In this document: positions 9,900-19,176 of the stretch, piece after piece | How the letters are laid out: each line of letters begins with the position of its first letter | Numbering within the stretch: the first letter of the stretch is position 1 | Origin: Streptomyces roseifaciens | Lineage (GTDB): Bacteria > Actinomycetota > Actinomycetes > Streptomycetales > Streptomycetaceae | Assembly: GCF_001445655.1 (NCBI RefSeq) | Contig: NZ_LNBE01000003.1 | Span: forward strand, 2,090,530-2,154,529 | DNA: 64,000 bases | Direction of reading: 5' to 3' | Made by a program: the position numbers and the translations under genes | The notes under the pieces: generated by a model | Told to the model about the DNA's origin: nothing | The model's input: only the letters and a program-made list of their open reading frames with translations | Databases searched by the model: none

Positions 9900-11156
9900 T
9901 CATTGAGCACGAGCCGGGGCCGGACCGGCATGGCCGAGCGCGCGGACGACCCCCGCAATGCCGTCCTGCTCCTCGATCCTGGCCCCGATGCGGCGGGTCC
10001 GTTCGCGGTAGTGGCCGTCGGCGAGGAGCCGGGTGAGGGCGAGGCCGAGGCTGTCGCTGTCGAGGCGAGGCATGGGGATGGCGGCGGGGGTGAGTCCGAG
10101 GGAGCGGAGCCGGGCGGCCCAGAAGGGCTGGTCGAACTTGAAGGGGACGGGGAGGGTGGGGAGAGCGGCTTGCAGGGAGGCATGGGTGGTTCCCAGCCCT
10201 GCGTGGTGGACGGCGGCGGTCATGCGTGGGAAGAGCCAGGCGTGCGGGCATTCCCCGATGGTGAGGATGTCGTCGCCGCCGTCGCCTGTCAGACCGGCCC
10301 AGCCGCCTTGGACGACGGCGCGGATCCTGAGCCGGCGGACGGTGCGAGTGATGATCCGGGACAACCGTTCCGCCTGGTCCCGGCCCATGCTGCCGAAGCC
10401 GAAGTACACGGGTGCGGGCCCGGAGGCGAGGAAATCGGTGAGACGGTCATCAGGGCGCCAGTTGGGCGGCTGAGCGGGCCGCCAGATGCCGACGGTCCTG
10501 TGTGCGGCGGGCAGAGGCAAACGGTCGGGCAGCAGAGCGCTGCCGAAACCGTAGTAGACGGTGTGGCGACGGGCGGAAGGGATCAGGGCGTCGCCGGTGA
10601 AGCGGCGACTCAGGCCGAGTTCGCGCCGTAGGGCGCTGGTCGCCGGTGCGTACACCGGCCTGAGGATGCGTTTGACCAGCGCATCTGCCGCTGTGTAGCG
10701 CAGGCGCGGGGTCCCGGCGATGAGCCGTGGAAGCATCATGGCGTGCGAGACGGTGTAGACGCCGGTGCACGGCAGGCGGAGCCCTTCGCCGATGACAGCC
10801 GCTTGAGGGTGCATCAGAGGATGTGCGAGGAGGACGTCGGTGCCTTCACCGGCTGCTTCCAGAAGCGCCTTGCCTGCGGTGAGTGCCATGTCCCGGCCGT
10901 TGTCGATCCGTGCGCGGCGCGGTTTGTGCGCACCGACCGCCGCTTCCTGCTCGTCCAGGGGCATGGCCCGCACCCGGAGCCCGTGTTCGCGGAAGAGAGC
11001 CGCGTACCGCTGTGAGGTCACCACGGTGACCTGGTGCCCGGACCTGCTCAGGCCTGTTGCGAGGCCGGTGTAGGGGGCGATGTCGCCGGTGGTTCCCCAG
11101 GTGGCCAGGAGGATGCGCTGCGGCGTGGCTGGTTGAGGCTTGAGAGGGGATCGCAT
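9900..11156 (-). CDS. GT1-family glycosyltransferase (sterol/macrolide glucosyltransferase type)
   Basis: This 418-residue protein transfers an activated sugar to a lipid-like or polyketide acceptor. The N-terminal Rossmann start ILLATWGTTGDIAPYTGLA is characteristic of UDP-sugar glycosyltransferases acting on sterols and other lipophilic acceptors. The C-terminal donor-binding region reads VHHAGLGTTHASLQAALP followed by a DQPFWA segment, matching the HHGG-and-DQ signature of the family. It begins at ATG 11156, 20 bp after the hydrolase stop, with GGGAG upstream, and is the last gene of the leftward KAS III/ACP/hydrolase operon. The context suggests it glycosylates the lipid product of the cluster. 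The acceptor and sugar cannot be read from the sequence. Confidence 0.88.
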   Translation of the reverse strand: MRSPLKPQPATPQRILLATWGTTGDIAPYTGLATGLSRSGHQVTVVTSQRYAALFREHGLRVRAMPLDEQEAAVGAHKPRRARIDNGRDMALTAGKALLEAAGEGTDVLLAHPLMHPQAAVIGEGLRLPCTGVYTVSHAMMLPRLIAGTPRLRYTAADALVKRILRPVYAPATSALRRELGLSRRFTGDALIPSARRHTVYYGFGSALLPDRLPLPAAHRTVGIWRPAQPPNWRPDDRLTDFLASGPAPVYFGFGSMGRDQAERLSRIITRTVRRLRIRAVVQGGWAGLTGDGGDDILTIGECPHAWLFPRMTAAVHHAGLGTTHASLQAALPTLPVPFKFDQPFWAARLRSLGLTPAAIPMPRLDSDSLGLALTRLLADGHYRERTRRIGARIEEQDGIAGVVRALGHAGPAPARAQ

Positions 11157-11176
11157 GGCTGCAGGACTCCCGGAGC

Positions 11177-12115
11177 TCAGGGCATCTTCTCGATGGAACA
11201 GTGCTGCAGGGTGCCGAGTGGCCTGCCGTCCAGGAAGAGGGCGACGAGCGTGGCGAAGTCGGCGTCGCGCTCCATGTGCAGCAGGTGGTCGGCGTTCTTC
11301 ATGACGACGAAGGTCGCGCGGCTGATGGTGGCTGCGACGGCCCGGTTGTCGGCGACGGTGGTGGCGGTGTCGAACTCGCCCACGCCGACGAGCGAGGGAA
11401 CGCCACGGACGCCGCCCGGGGGCAGTGGATCGCGCAGCAGAAGGAACCCCCGGTCGTGGACGTAGCGGATGAGGGGGTCGTCGGCGGATGCGGCGAGCTG
11501 GTCGAGCACGACGCGCCCTGCGGCTTTGATCAGCAGGTGCCGTTCCGCCGCCTCGGTGTTGGTCAGGACGCCGACCAGTTCGCGGGCGGCTCGCAGTCGA
11601 TCGGACGGGCCTTCGGCGGAGCACGGGCTCCGGGCGTCGGCCTCCCGGTCCAGCCCTTTGCCGATCAGTTCCGCCAGGCGAGGGGTCGGCCGGGGCGAAG
11701 CGCCGAAGAGCAGCAGCCGCGTGACGCGATCGGGGTGGCGCTGGGCGAGCCGGTATCCGATGGGGTAGCCGGAGGAGACGCCGAGCACGGCGAAGCGGCG
11801 GATGCGCAGCTGGTCCACGGCACGCAGGGCGGCGTCGGTGAGGTCGTCCCAGCTCAGGCTCTGCGCAGTCTGCCCGGGTGTGCGGGCGGGTGGCAGGTCG
11901 GGGATGACGAGGGCGAACCGGGAGGCCACGTGGCGCTCGAAGCGAGCCCACGAGTGCCTGGTCTGCAGGCCGCCGCTGAGGACGAGGAGTGGTTCGGTGC
12001 CGGCCGGGCCGTGCGGGACGACGGTCCTGCACGGGTAATCTGCGGCCCTCCAGGTGATGCGGTGGTCGCGCGCGCCGGCAGGGGCGGAGAGGAGCGGGGA
12101 GCCTTGCCGGGTCAC
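11177..12115 (-). CDS. alpha/beta hydrolase, cassette 1
   Basis: A 312-residue alpha/beta-hydrolase fold protein with nucleophile Ser114 in GVSSG, an acid candidate in GEFDT and His in NADHLLH. The N-terminal strand-turn LLVLSGGLQTRHSW and the C-terminal GRPLGTL motif are shared with the hydrolase at 13477-14352, so the two are paralogues. GTG start 12115 overlaps the ACP stop in GTGA, which indicates coupled translation. Likely roles are releasing an acyl chain from the neighbouring ACP as a thioesterase, or transferring it to a hydroxyl as an acyltransferase (the RhlA type of alpha/beta fold protein does the latter). The sequence does not decide between these. Confidence 0.8.
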   Translation of the reverse strand: MTRQGSPLLSAPAGARDHRITWRAADYPCRTVVPHGPAGTEPLLVLSGGLQTRHSWARFERHVASRFALVIPDLPPARTPGQTAQSLSWDDLTDAALRAVDQLRIRRFAVLGVSSGYPIGYRLAQRHPDRVTRLLLFGASPRPTPRLAELIGKGLDREADARSPCSAEGPSDRLRAARELVGVLTNTEAAERHLLIKAAGRVVLDQLAASADDPLIRYVHDRGFLLLRDPLPPGGVRGVPSLVGVGEFDTATTVADNRAVAATISRATFVVMKNADHLLHMERDADFATLVALFLDGRPLGTLQHCSIEKMP

Positions 12116-12354
12116 GCCTTCGCCGCCAGGTGCCTTCCGATGAGTGCCGCGAGGTCGGCGACGGTGGAGTTCGCCGACAGGTCGGCTTCGGTGATCGCCA
12201 GACCGTACTCGTCCTCGATGACCATGGCGAGTACGGCGACGGCCATGGAGTCCACCCCGGCTTCCGTCAATGTGGCCTCCGGGGTGACCGGCCCGGGAGG
12301 CAGCCCGGCCTTTTGGGTCAGAATGCCGATGACCGTCTTCTGCATGTCGTCCAT
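12112..12354 (-). CDS. free-standing acyl carrier protein, cassette 1
   Basis: An 80-residue acyl carrier protein with the phosphopantetheine attachment Ser36 in GVDSMAVAVL, the usual four-helix length and an acidic helix II/III region. I chose ATG 12354 because GGAAGG precedes it at a normal distance. An upstream in-frame ATG at 12405 would add an uncharacteristic basic tail. It lies between a KAS III gene and a hydrolase gene that overlaps its stop codon. By position it should carry the acyl intermediate handed between those two enzymes, or accept chains from the large PUFA-type synthase. Confidence 0.85.
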   Translation of the reverse strand: MDDMQKTVIGILTQKAGLPPGPVTPEATLTEAGVDSMAVAVLAMVIEDEYGLAITEADLSANSTVADLAALIGRHLAAKA

Positions 12355-12427
12355 GCGCCTGACCTTCCGGAAGTGACGGGTGGGGGGTTGCAGACCGTGA
12401 GTCACAGACGGGGGTTGAGACCGTGGG

Positions 12428-13441
12428 TCACAGGTGGGGAGTGAGAGCGTGCGGCCACGTGGCGGTGGTGGCGGCCCATGACAGGCCGCTGCCGAAGGCC
12501 ACCATCAGCACCCGCTGGTCGGGTTTGATCGCGCCGTCGGAGGCGGCGTGTGCGAGCAGGATCGGAACGGACGCTGCGGCGGTGTTGCCGACGTGCTCGA
12601 TGTTGGTCGGCATGCGGGCGGTCGGGAAGGACAGGGCTGCGGCCACGGCCTGTGTGATCGCCGCGTTCGCCTGGTGCGCGACGAGCACGTCGACGTCCTC
12701 CAGACTCCAGCGCGCGGCCTCGGCGGCGGCGATCGCGGCGGCGCTCATGCGCTTGACGGCGTTGCGCACGACTTCGGCGCCGCGCAGGTGCAGGAACGCA
12801 TCGGCGCCGCCGAGGTCCGGTGCGGGCGTGCGCCGCCGGGAGCCTCCGGCCGGGATGGCGATGGCGTCGGCGAGGGTGCCGTCACTGCCCCATACCGACG
12901 GGCCGAAAGTGGGGGACTCACCTGGTTCGGCCCGCCGTAGTACGGCTGCGCCTGCGCCGTCTCCGAAGATCGGGGCGGTGCTGGAGTCCCGGGGATTGAT
13001 CATGGTGGAGGAGCTTTCGGCGCCGATCACCAGAACCGTTCCCGCGGTGGCGGCGGCGATCAGCCCGCGGGCGAGCTCGCAGCCGTAGAGGAACCCCGAG
13101 CAGCCGGCGTTCAGGTCGAAGGCGGGGACGCCGGTCATGCCCAGGCGGCTGGCGACTTCGGGAGCTCCGGCGGGGCAGAGCCGGTCCGGGGTCGTGGTGG
13201 CCAGGACGAGCGCGTCGACGCGCGACGCGCCGGCCGAGGCCAGCGCACGGGCACCTGCTTCCGTGGCCAGGTGAACGGTGGCCTCGCCGGCGCTGACGCG
13301 GTGCCGGCGGGCGATGCCGATCCGCCGCCGTACGAAGTCGTCCATGACGGGGCTCATGAGATCCGCATTGGTCACCACGGTCGGCGGCAGCCAGCACCCC
13401 AGTCCCGCCAGCACCGTGTTCGTCTTCTGCTCTTCTGCCAC
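12428..13441 (-). CDS. KAS III (FabH-like) ketosynthase, cassette 1
   Basis: A 337-residue thiolase-fold enzyme of the FabH group with a complete Cys-His-Asn triad: Cys114 in NAGCSGFLYG, His in VAHQAN and Asn in HVGNTAAAS. I take GTG 13441 (GGAAAG upstream) as the start because it places the catalytic Cys at residue 114 and total length at 337, exactly as in the paralogue at 14681-15694. An earlier GTG at 13480 would overlap the preceding stop in GTGA and is the alternative. Cluster KAS III enzymes either condense acyl thioesters or act as acyltransferases (as in CerJ- and PpyS/OleA-type enzymes). Which applies here is unknown. It pairs with the ACP and hydrolase immediately downstream. Confidence 0.88.
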   Translation of the reverse strand: MAEEQKTNTVLAGLGCWLPPTVVTNADLMSPVMDDFVRRRIGIARRHRVSAGEATVHLATEAGARALASAGASRVDALVLATTTPDRLCPAGAPEVASRLGMTGVPAFDLNAGCSGFLYGCELARGLIAAATAGTVLVIGAESSSTMINPRDSSTAPIFGDGAGAAVLRRAEPGESPTFGPSVWGSDGTLADAIAIPAGGSRRRTPAPDLGGADAFLHLRGAEVVRNAVKRMSAAAIAAAEAARWSLEDVDVLVAHQANAAITQAVAAALSFPTARMPTNIEHVGNTAAASVPILLAHAASDGAIKPDQRVLMVAFGSGLSWAATTATWPHALTPHL

Positions 13442-13476
13442 GATTCTTTCCGTTGAGGCGAGGTGGTGGGTGGTCG

Positions 13477-14352
13477 TCACCCGACAGCCATGGCCGGTTC
13501 GATCAGGTAGTCGAGATCGGTGAGTGGCCGGCCGGTGAAGAACCGCATCACCAAGTCACTCGCTTCGTACCGGCGCTGCAGGAACACCCAGTGATCGGCT
13601 TCACCGATCGCCGCGAACGTGCAGTCCCCGATCGTGGCCGCGAACTCCTTCTGCTCCTGCAGGGAGCTGATGGTGTCGTGCTCGCCGCAGAACACCAGCG
13701 TGGGAACACCGTCCAGACCGCCCTGGGGATCCAGGTTCTCCAGGACCGAACGCTCCATCGTCCGGAACCCGTGCGCGCTGCTGGTGACGGCCCGCAGGGT
13801 CATCCGCTTGACCAGTTGACGCACCACATCCCGGTTTCTGACGGTCGCCTCGGTGTCGGAGCACAGGAACATCTCCGCCAGGACGTCGACGAAACCGTTC
13901 GCATCCCCGGACAGCATCCGCTGGGCGCCGCGCATCCACAGGTCGACGAGTTTGTCGCTGATGCGGACGGGCACGCCGCCCAGGGCCAGCTTCGCGTACC
14001 GCTCCGGGCGTCGTTGCGCGCAGCGGAAGGCGACCGCCGATCCGAAGGAGTAGCCGAGGAAGTTGACGCGCTCCAGGCCGAGGTCGTCGATGATGATCTC
14101 GGTGGCCCGGCACATGGTCTCCATGTCCTGCTCGGGCCGCAGCGGGGTGGATTCGCCGGCGCCGGGGAGGTCCACCGAGATCAGGCCGGCGTAGGGCAGC
14201 ACGTGACGCTCCATGATGGACCAGCCGTGCATGCCTTGCAGAACGCCCCCGAGGACGAGCACGGGCTCGATGACGGGGGCGTCGGTGTTCACCACCTGGT
14301 AGGAAAACGACAGCCCGTCCAATTGCAGGGTGTGGGTGATCGCCTTGGTCAC
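13477..14352 (-). CDS. alpha/beta hydrolase, cassette 2
   Basis: A 291-residue alpha/beta-hydrolase fold protein, paralogous to the one at 11177-12115. It has an oxyanion strand VLVLGGVLQGMHGW, DLPGAGES, nucleophile Ser102 in GYSFG, an acid candidate in GEHDT and His in EADHWVF, and ends with the shared GRPLTDL motif. GTG 14352 follows GGAG. The DLPGAGES turn is reminiscent of DLPFAGQS in RhlA, the enzyme that joins two hydroxyacyl-ACP chains. That similarity is short and only suggestive. It lies 32 bp after the ACP gene of its own cassette. Proposed role: unloading or esterifying the ACP-bound chain. Confidence 0.8.
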   Translation of the reverse strand: MTKAITHTLQLDGLSFSYQVVNTDAPVIEPVLVLGGVLQGMHGWSIMERHVLPYAGLISVDLPGAGESTPLRPEQDMETMCRATEIIIDDLGLERVNFLGYSFGSAVAFRCAQRRPERYAKLALGGVPVRISDKLVDLWMRGAQRMLSGDANGFVDVLAEMFLCSDTEATVRNRDVVRQLVKRMTLRAVTSSAHGFRTMERSVLENLDPQGGLDGVPTLVFCGEHDTISSLQEQKEFAATIGDCTFAAIGEADHWVFLQRRYEASDLVMRFFTGRPLTDLDYLIEPAMAVG

Positions 14353-14384
14353 GGTTCTCCATCGCAGGGTCGGGTCGTTCGGAG

Positions 14385-14669
14385 TCAGCCGATCGCAGGC
14401 GCGTCCTGCTGCCGGCCGCCGGCCGCGTCCAGGGCCTCCTGCACGAGATCGGCCGTTTCCTGGAGGGTGGTGTTCCCGGAGGCCAGCGAGTCGTTCAGCT
14501 GGATCCTGTAGTGGTCGGAAACGGTCACGAACATTTCCACCTGCGCGATGGAGTCCAGGTCGAGGCTGTCGAACGAACGGCCGCCGGTCAGTTCCTCGGG
14601 ATCGAGGTCGTAGGTGGTGGCCAGGTAGTTGCGAATGAAGTCGAACGGCCGCTGAACCGGCTCCCCCAT
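14385..14669 (-). CDS. free-standing acyl carrier protein, cassette 2
   Basis: A 94-residue acyl carrier protein with phosphopantetheine Ser40 in DLDSIAQVEM. ATG 14669 has AAGGGAG upstream with 6-nt spacing, so this start is firm. The C-terminal 15 residues (Gly/Gln/Ala rich) extend beyond the carrier fold. It sits 11 bp after the KAS III gene and 32 bp before the hydrolase gene, the same order as in cassette 1. The two ACPs differ clearly in sequence, which suggests specialised partners rather than a recent copy. Confidence 0.87.
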   Translation of the reverse strand: MGEPVQRPFDFIRNYLATTYDLDPEELTGGRSFDSLDLDSIAQVEMFVTVSDHYRIQLNDSLASGNTTLQETADLVQEALDAAGGRQQDAPAIG

Positions 14670-14680
14670 GAAGAACTCCC

Positions 14681-15694
14681 TTACCGTCGTGCGGGTTTGA
14701 GATCGGGCCAGGACAACGCGACCGCCCCCCATACGGCGCCGCCTCCGAACGCGGTCAGCAGCGTCCGCGTACCGGGGGCGACGGCCCGGGCCTTGACCAA
14801 GTCGTCCATGACCAGAGGAATCGATGCCGAAGAGGTATTGCCGACTCGGTGAATGTTCCCGAAGCGGCTGGCATCGGGCACACCCACCAAGTCGGCCACC
14901 TTGTCCAGGATCCGCTGGTTGGCCTGGTGGCCGATGAATGCGCCGACGGAATCCACCGGCCATCCCGCTCTCTCCAGCAATTCCCGGGACACCTCGGTCA
15001 TCCGGCGCACCGCGTGGGCGAACATCTGCGGGCCCTGCATCCGCAGACAGCGGTCCGCCACCGATGCGAGAGCACCGGGGTCGGGCCGGCGGGAGCCGCC
15101 GGCTTCGACCACGGCAAGGTCCTTCTGCGTGCCGTCGCTGCCCAGGCAGGTCGCCTGAACGGCGCCGGGCTCATCGAGCTCGCCGCCGCGCAGCACCACG
15201 GCCCCGGCCCCGTCGGCGAAGACCACGGCGGTGCCGCGGTCCGAGGGATCGGTGATCGTCGACAGCGTCTCCGCGGCCAGGACCAGGACGCACTCCGCCT
15301 GCCCCGACCGGATCCACGCGTCGCCCACGGCCAGCCCGTAGGTGAACCCCGAACAGGCGGCTGCGACGTCGAACGCCGGCAAGGTGCCCAGCCCCAGCTG
15401 GGCGGCAACCCACGGAGCCGTCGCCGGTGAATGGTGGTCGGGCGTCGTGGTCGTCAGTACGACGAGGTCCACGACCGGATCGCCGGCGCTCTGCAAGGCC
15501 GCACGGCCCGCTTCGACCGCCAGGTCCCCCGTGCTGGTTCCCGGCTCCGCCCACCGTCTGCACCCGATCCCCGTCCTGCTGCGAATCCACTCGTCACTCG
15601 AACCGAGATTCGCAAGCGCCGGGTCGTCGTTACGGATCACGCGCGGAGGGAGGTGAGAACCGACACCGGCCACTACGGAAGCGGAACTGGCCAT
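14681..15694 (-). CDS. KAS III (FabH-like) ketosynthase, cassette 2
   Basis: A 337-residue FabH-type enzyme with Cys114 in AAACSGFTYG, His in GHQANQRI and Asn in RVGNTSSAS, so it should be active. ATG 15694 is preceded by GGGGGAT. An in-frame start at 15718 has no such site. It is the first gene of the leftward seven-gene operon and the probable recipient of the promoter at about 15750. It retains the GIGCRRW loop after SRTG, typical of the family. Its partner ACP follows at once. Presumed role: priming, extension or acyl transfer involving chains made by the PUFA-type synthase. Confidence 0.9.
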   Translation of the reverse strand: MASSASVVAGVGSHLPPRVIRNDDPALANLGSSDEWIRSRTGIGCRRWAEPGTSTGDLAVEAGRAALQSAGDPVVDLVVLTTTTPDHHSPATAPWVAAQLGLGTLPAFDVAAACSGFTYGLAVGDAWIRSGQAECVLVLAAETLSTITDPSDRGTAVVFADGAGAVVLRGGELDEPGAVQATCLGSDGTQKDLAVVEAGGSRRPDPGALASVADRCLRMQGPQMFAHAVRRMTEVSRELLERAGWPVDSVGAFIGHQANQRILDKVADLVGVPDASRFGNIHRVGNTSSASIPLVMDDLVKARAVAPGTRTLLTAFGGGAVWGAVALSWPDLKPARR

Positions 15695-15725
15695 ACGAAT
15701 CCCCCGGATCGACAGCAAGTCTGCG

Positions 15726-15776
15726 ATCGTGCGTCAATCGTGCGTCACTGTATTTCACGCATTAAGCGCCCGTCAA
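15726..15776 (-). promoter_or_regulatory. predicted promoter of the KAS III operon with an 11-bp tandem operator
   Basis: Read leftwards, TTGACG (15776-15771) and TACAGT (15752-15747) form -35/-10 boxes with an 18-bp spacer. The expected start of transcription near 15740 falls within an exact tandem repeat of TGACGCACGAT (two copies, 15747-15737 and 15736-15726). A repeat placed at the start point is well suited to repressor binding. The leader to the ATG at 15694 would be about 45 nt. Confidence 0.55.
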
Positions 15777-15985
15777 AGGAGTCGGAGAAACCTTCGGCCG
15801 GATCGCATTCACCATGCAACGAAAGTGCGATCATCGAACGGGCGGGCATTGGAATTCTTGTTCTGGCGCTGGATGCATGTGGCCGTGAGCTGTTTGCTCG
15901 CGGCCGGTTGCTTCGTTCGGCGGTGACCGGCGTGCTGCCCGGCCCGGGCGACGCCAAGCTGATGCCCGGTAATGCTTCGCGAGGG

Positions 15986-16017
15986 CCGGTCGCCCGGTCG
16001 CCCGGTCGCCCGGTCGA
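15986..16017. repeat. four tandem copies of CCGGTCGC upstream of ectC
   Basis: Three exact and one near-exact (last base A) 8-bp copies run head to tail 74-105 bp before the ectC start. The rest of the 396-bp interval between the divergent operons shows no recognisable intact gene. It is less GC-biased at third positions than the flanking genes. Confidence 0.7.
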
Positions 16018-16090
16018 CCGCCGAGGGGCGAGCAGCCGACGGGCGAGCGGCGGTCGCACGGCACCGTGGCACCAGTAAAGGTGGAGCGCT

Positions 16091-16489
16091 GTGATTGTTC
16101 GATCTTTCAATGACCTCGAGGACACCGAGCGGCACGTGCGGTCGGCCTCGGGCACCTGGCACAGCAAGCGCATCATCCTGGCGCGCGAGCGGGTCGGATT
16201 TTCCCTGCACGAGACCGTGATGTTCGCGGGCACGGCAACGTCGATGTGGTACGCGAACCACATCGAGGCAGTCGTGTGCGTCGAGGGCGAGGCCGAGCTC
16301 ACCGACGAGGAGACGGGTGAGCAGCACTGGATCACCCCCGGGACGATGTACCTGCTGGACGGCCACGAGCGGCACACGGTCCGCCCCAAGACCGACTTCC
16401 GGTGCATCTGCGTGTTCAATCCGCCGGTGGTCGCCCGCGAGGACCACGACGAGAACGGGGTCTATCCGCTCCTGACGGAGGAGGGGTGA
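16091..16489 (+). CDS. ectC: L-ectoine synthase
   Basis: EctC is a cytosolic cupin that closes N-gamma-acetyl-2,4-diaminobutyrate to ectoine. The 132-residue protein matches the family along its whole length: it begins [10 protein letters not shown], has the metal-cupin segment [15 protein letters not shown], then [13 protein letters not shown], and ends with the conserved [20 protein letters not shown] block. GTG 16091 follows GGTGGAG. It is co-transcribed with ectD, 2 bp downstream. Neither ectA nor ectB is in the window, although Streptomyces normally has ectABCD together. The substrate must come from elsewhere, or the enzyme does another cyclisation (EctC is known to form a related pyrroline carboxylate from glutamine as a side reaction). 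Confidence 0.95.
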   Translation: MIVRSFNDLEDTERHVRSASGTWHSKRIILARERVGFSLHETVMFAGTATSMWYANHIEAVVCVEGEAELTDEETGEQHWITPGTMYLLDGHERHTVRPKTDFRCICVFNPPVVAREDHDENGVYPLLTEEG

Positions 16490-16491
16490 CG

Positions 16492-17415
16492 ATGACCACC
16501 GTCACCGATCTCTACCCGACGCGGGGGAGTGCGGAGGTGGTCACCGAGCGGTCGGACCCGGTGGTCTGGCCGGGCCGGGAGGTGGAGGCCGCGGCCGGCC
16601 CGTGGACCGCCGCGGACCTCGCCACGTACGAACGCGACGGCTTCCTGACCGTCGACCGTCTGATCACGTCCGGGGAGGCCGGGACGTTCCGCGCCGAGGT
16701 GGAACGGCTCATCCATGACCCCGCCCTGCGGACGGACGAGCGGACGGTCACCGAGCCGGGGTCCGACGAGGTGCGGTCGGTCTTCGAGGTGCACAGGATC
16801 AGCGACGTGTTCGCGCGCCTCGTACGGGACGGGCGCCTGGTCGACCGCGCCCGCCGGCTCCTGGGATCCGAGGTCTACGTCCACCAGAGCCGGGTCAACG
16901 TCAAACCGGGCTACCGGGGCAGCGGCTTCTACTGGCACTCCGACTTCGAGACCTGGCACGCCGAGGACGGCCTGCCCCGGATGCGGGCGGTCTCGGTGTC
17001 GATCGCCCTCACCGGGAACGATGTCACGAACGGCAGCCTGATGATCATGCCGGGCTCGCACCGCACGTTCCTGGGCTGCGCAGGCGCCACGCCCCCGGAC
17101 AACTACAAGACGTCGCTGCGGATGCAGGAGGCCGGGACGCCCTCGGACCGGGCCCTGGCACGGCTGGTCGACGAGCACGGCATCCGGCTCCTCACCGGCC
17201 CCGCAGGGTCCGCGACGTGGTTCGACTGCAATTGCATGCACGGCTCGGGCAGCAACATCACTCCGCTGCCGCGCAGCAACGTCTTCATCGTCTTCAACAG
17301 CGTGGAGAACGCAGCCGTGGAGCCCTTCGCCGCTCCGGCCCGGCGCCCCGAATTCATCGCCGCCCGGGATTTCACCCCTGTTCGGAGTTCCGCGGTGACA
17401 ACCCCGCGTTTGTGA
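16492..17415 (+). CDS. ectD: ectoine hydroxylase
   Basis: EctD is a non-haem Fe(II)/2-oxoglutarate dioxygenase converting ectoine to 5-hydroxyectoine. The 307-residue protein carries the family signature block VHQSRVNVKPGYRG followed by FYWHSDFETWHAEDG, with His and Asp iron ligands in HSD. A second iron His lies in MHGSGSNITPLPRSN. ATG 16492 is 2 bp after the ectC stop with GGAGGGG just before, so the two are translationally linked. It is of normal length and appears intact. The presence of ectD suggests the ectC product is genuinely ectoine or close to it. Confidence 0.95.
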   Translation: MTTVTDLYPTRGSAEVVTERSDPVVWPGREVEAAAGPWTAADLATYERDGFLTVDRLITSGEAGTFRAEVERLIHDPALRTDERTVTEPGSDEVRSVFEVHRISDVFARLVRDGRLVDRARRLLGSEVYVHQSRVNVKPGYRGSGFYWHSDFETWHAEDGLPRMRAVSVSIALTGNDVTNGSLMIMPGSHRTFLGCAGATPPDNYKTSLRMQEAGTPSDRALARLVDEHGIRLLTGPAGSATWFDCNCMHGSGSNITPLPRSNVFIVFNSVENAAVEPFAAPARRPEFIAARDFTPVRSSAVTTPRL

Positions 17416-17562
17416 CGCCACCGCAGCTCTTTCCTGCGCGCCGGATTCACCGGATTCAGTGGGACGAGGGGGGAGAGGCGCGCCCTGAAAGCGGCCCGGA
17501 GAGGCTGCTGTTGACGTGAGTGTCTCGGAGGGCGCTCTCGTGATAGCCGCCTGTGGTGCCGT

Positions 17563-19124
<1,562 letters not shown>

Positions 19125-19176
19125 GCGCGCAGGCGGGGCACTGCGTCCTCCCGGCGAGGGCGGCGGCGGAGCCGCG

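Noticed and set aside
13477..14352. Naming the cassette hydrolases RhlA or OleB.
   Set aside because: Only a short motif resembles RhlA, and OleB uses an Asp nucleophile, whereas both proteins here have Ser. A general hydrolase call is safer.
15831..16064. Leftward open frames antisense to the ectC upstream region.
   Set aside because: They lack ribosome sites and codon bias and are generated by the tandem CCGGTCGC repeat.
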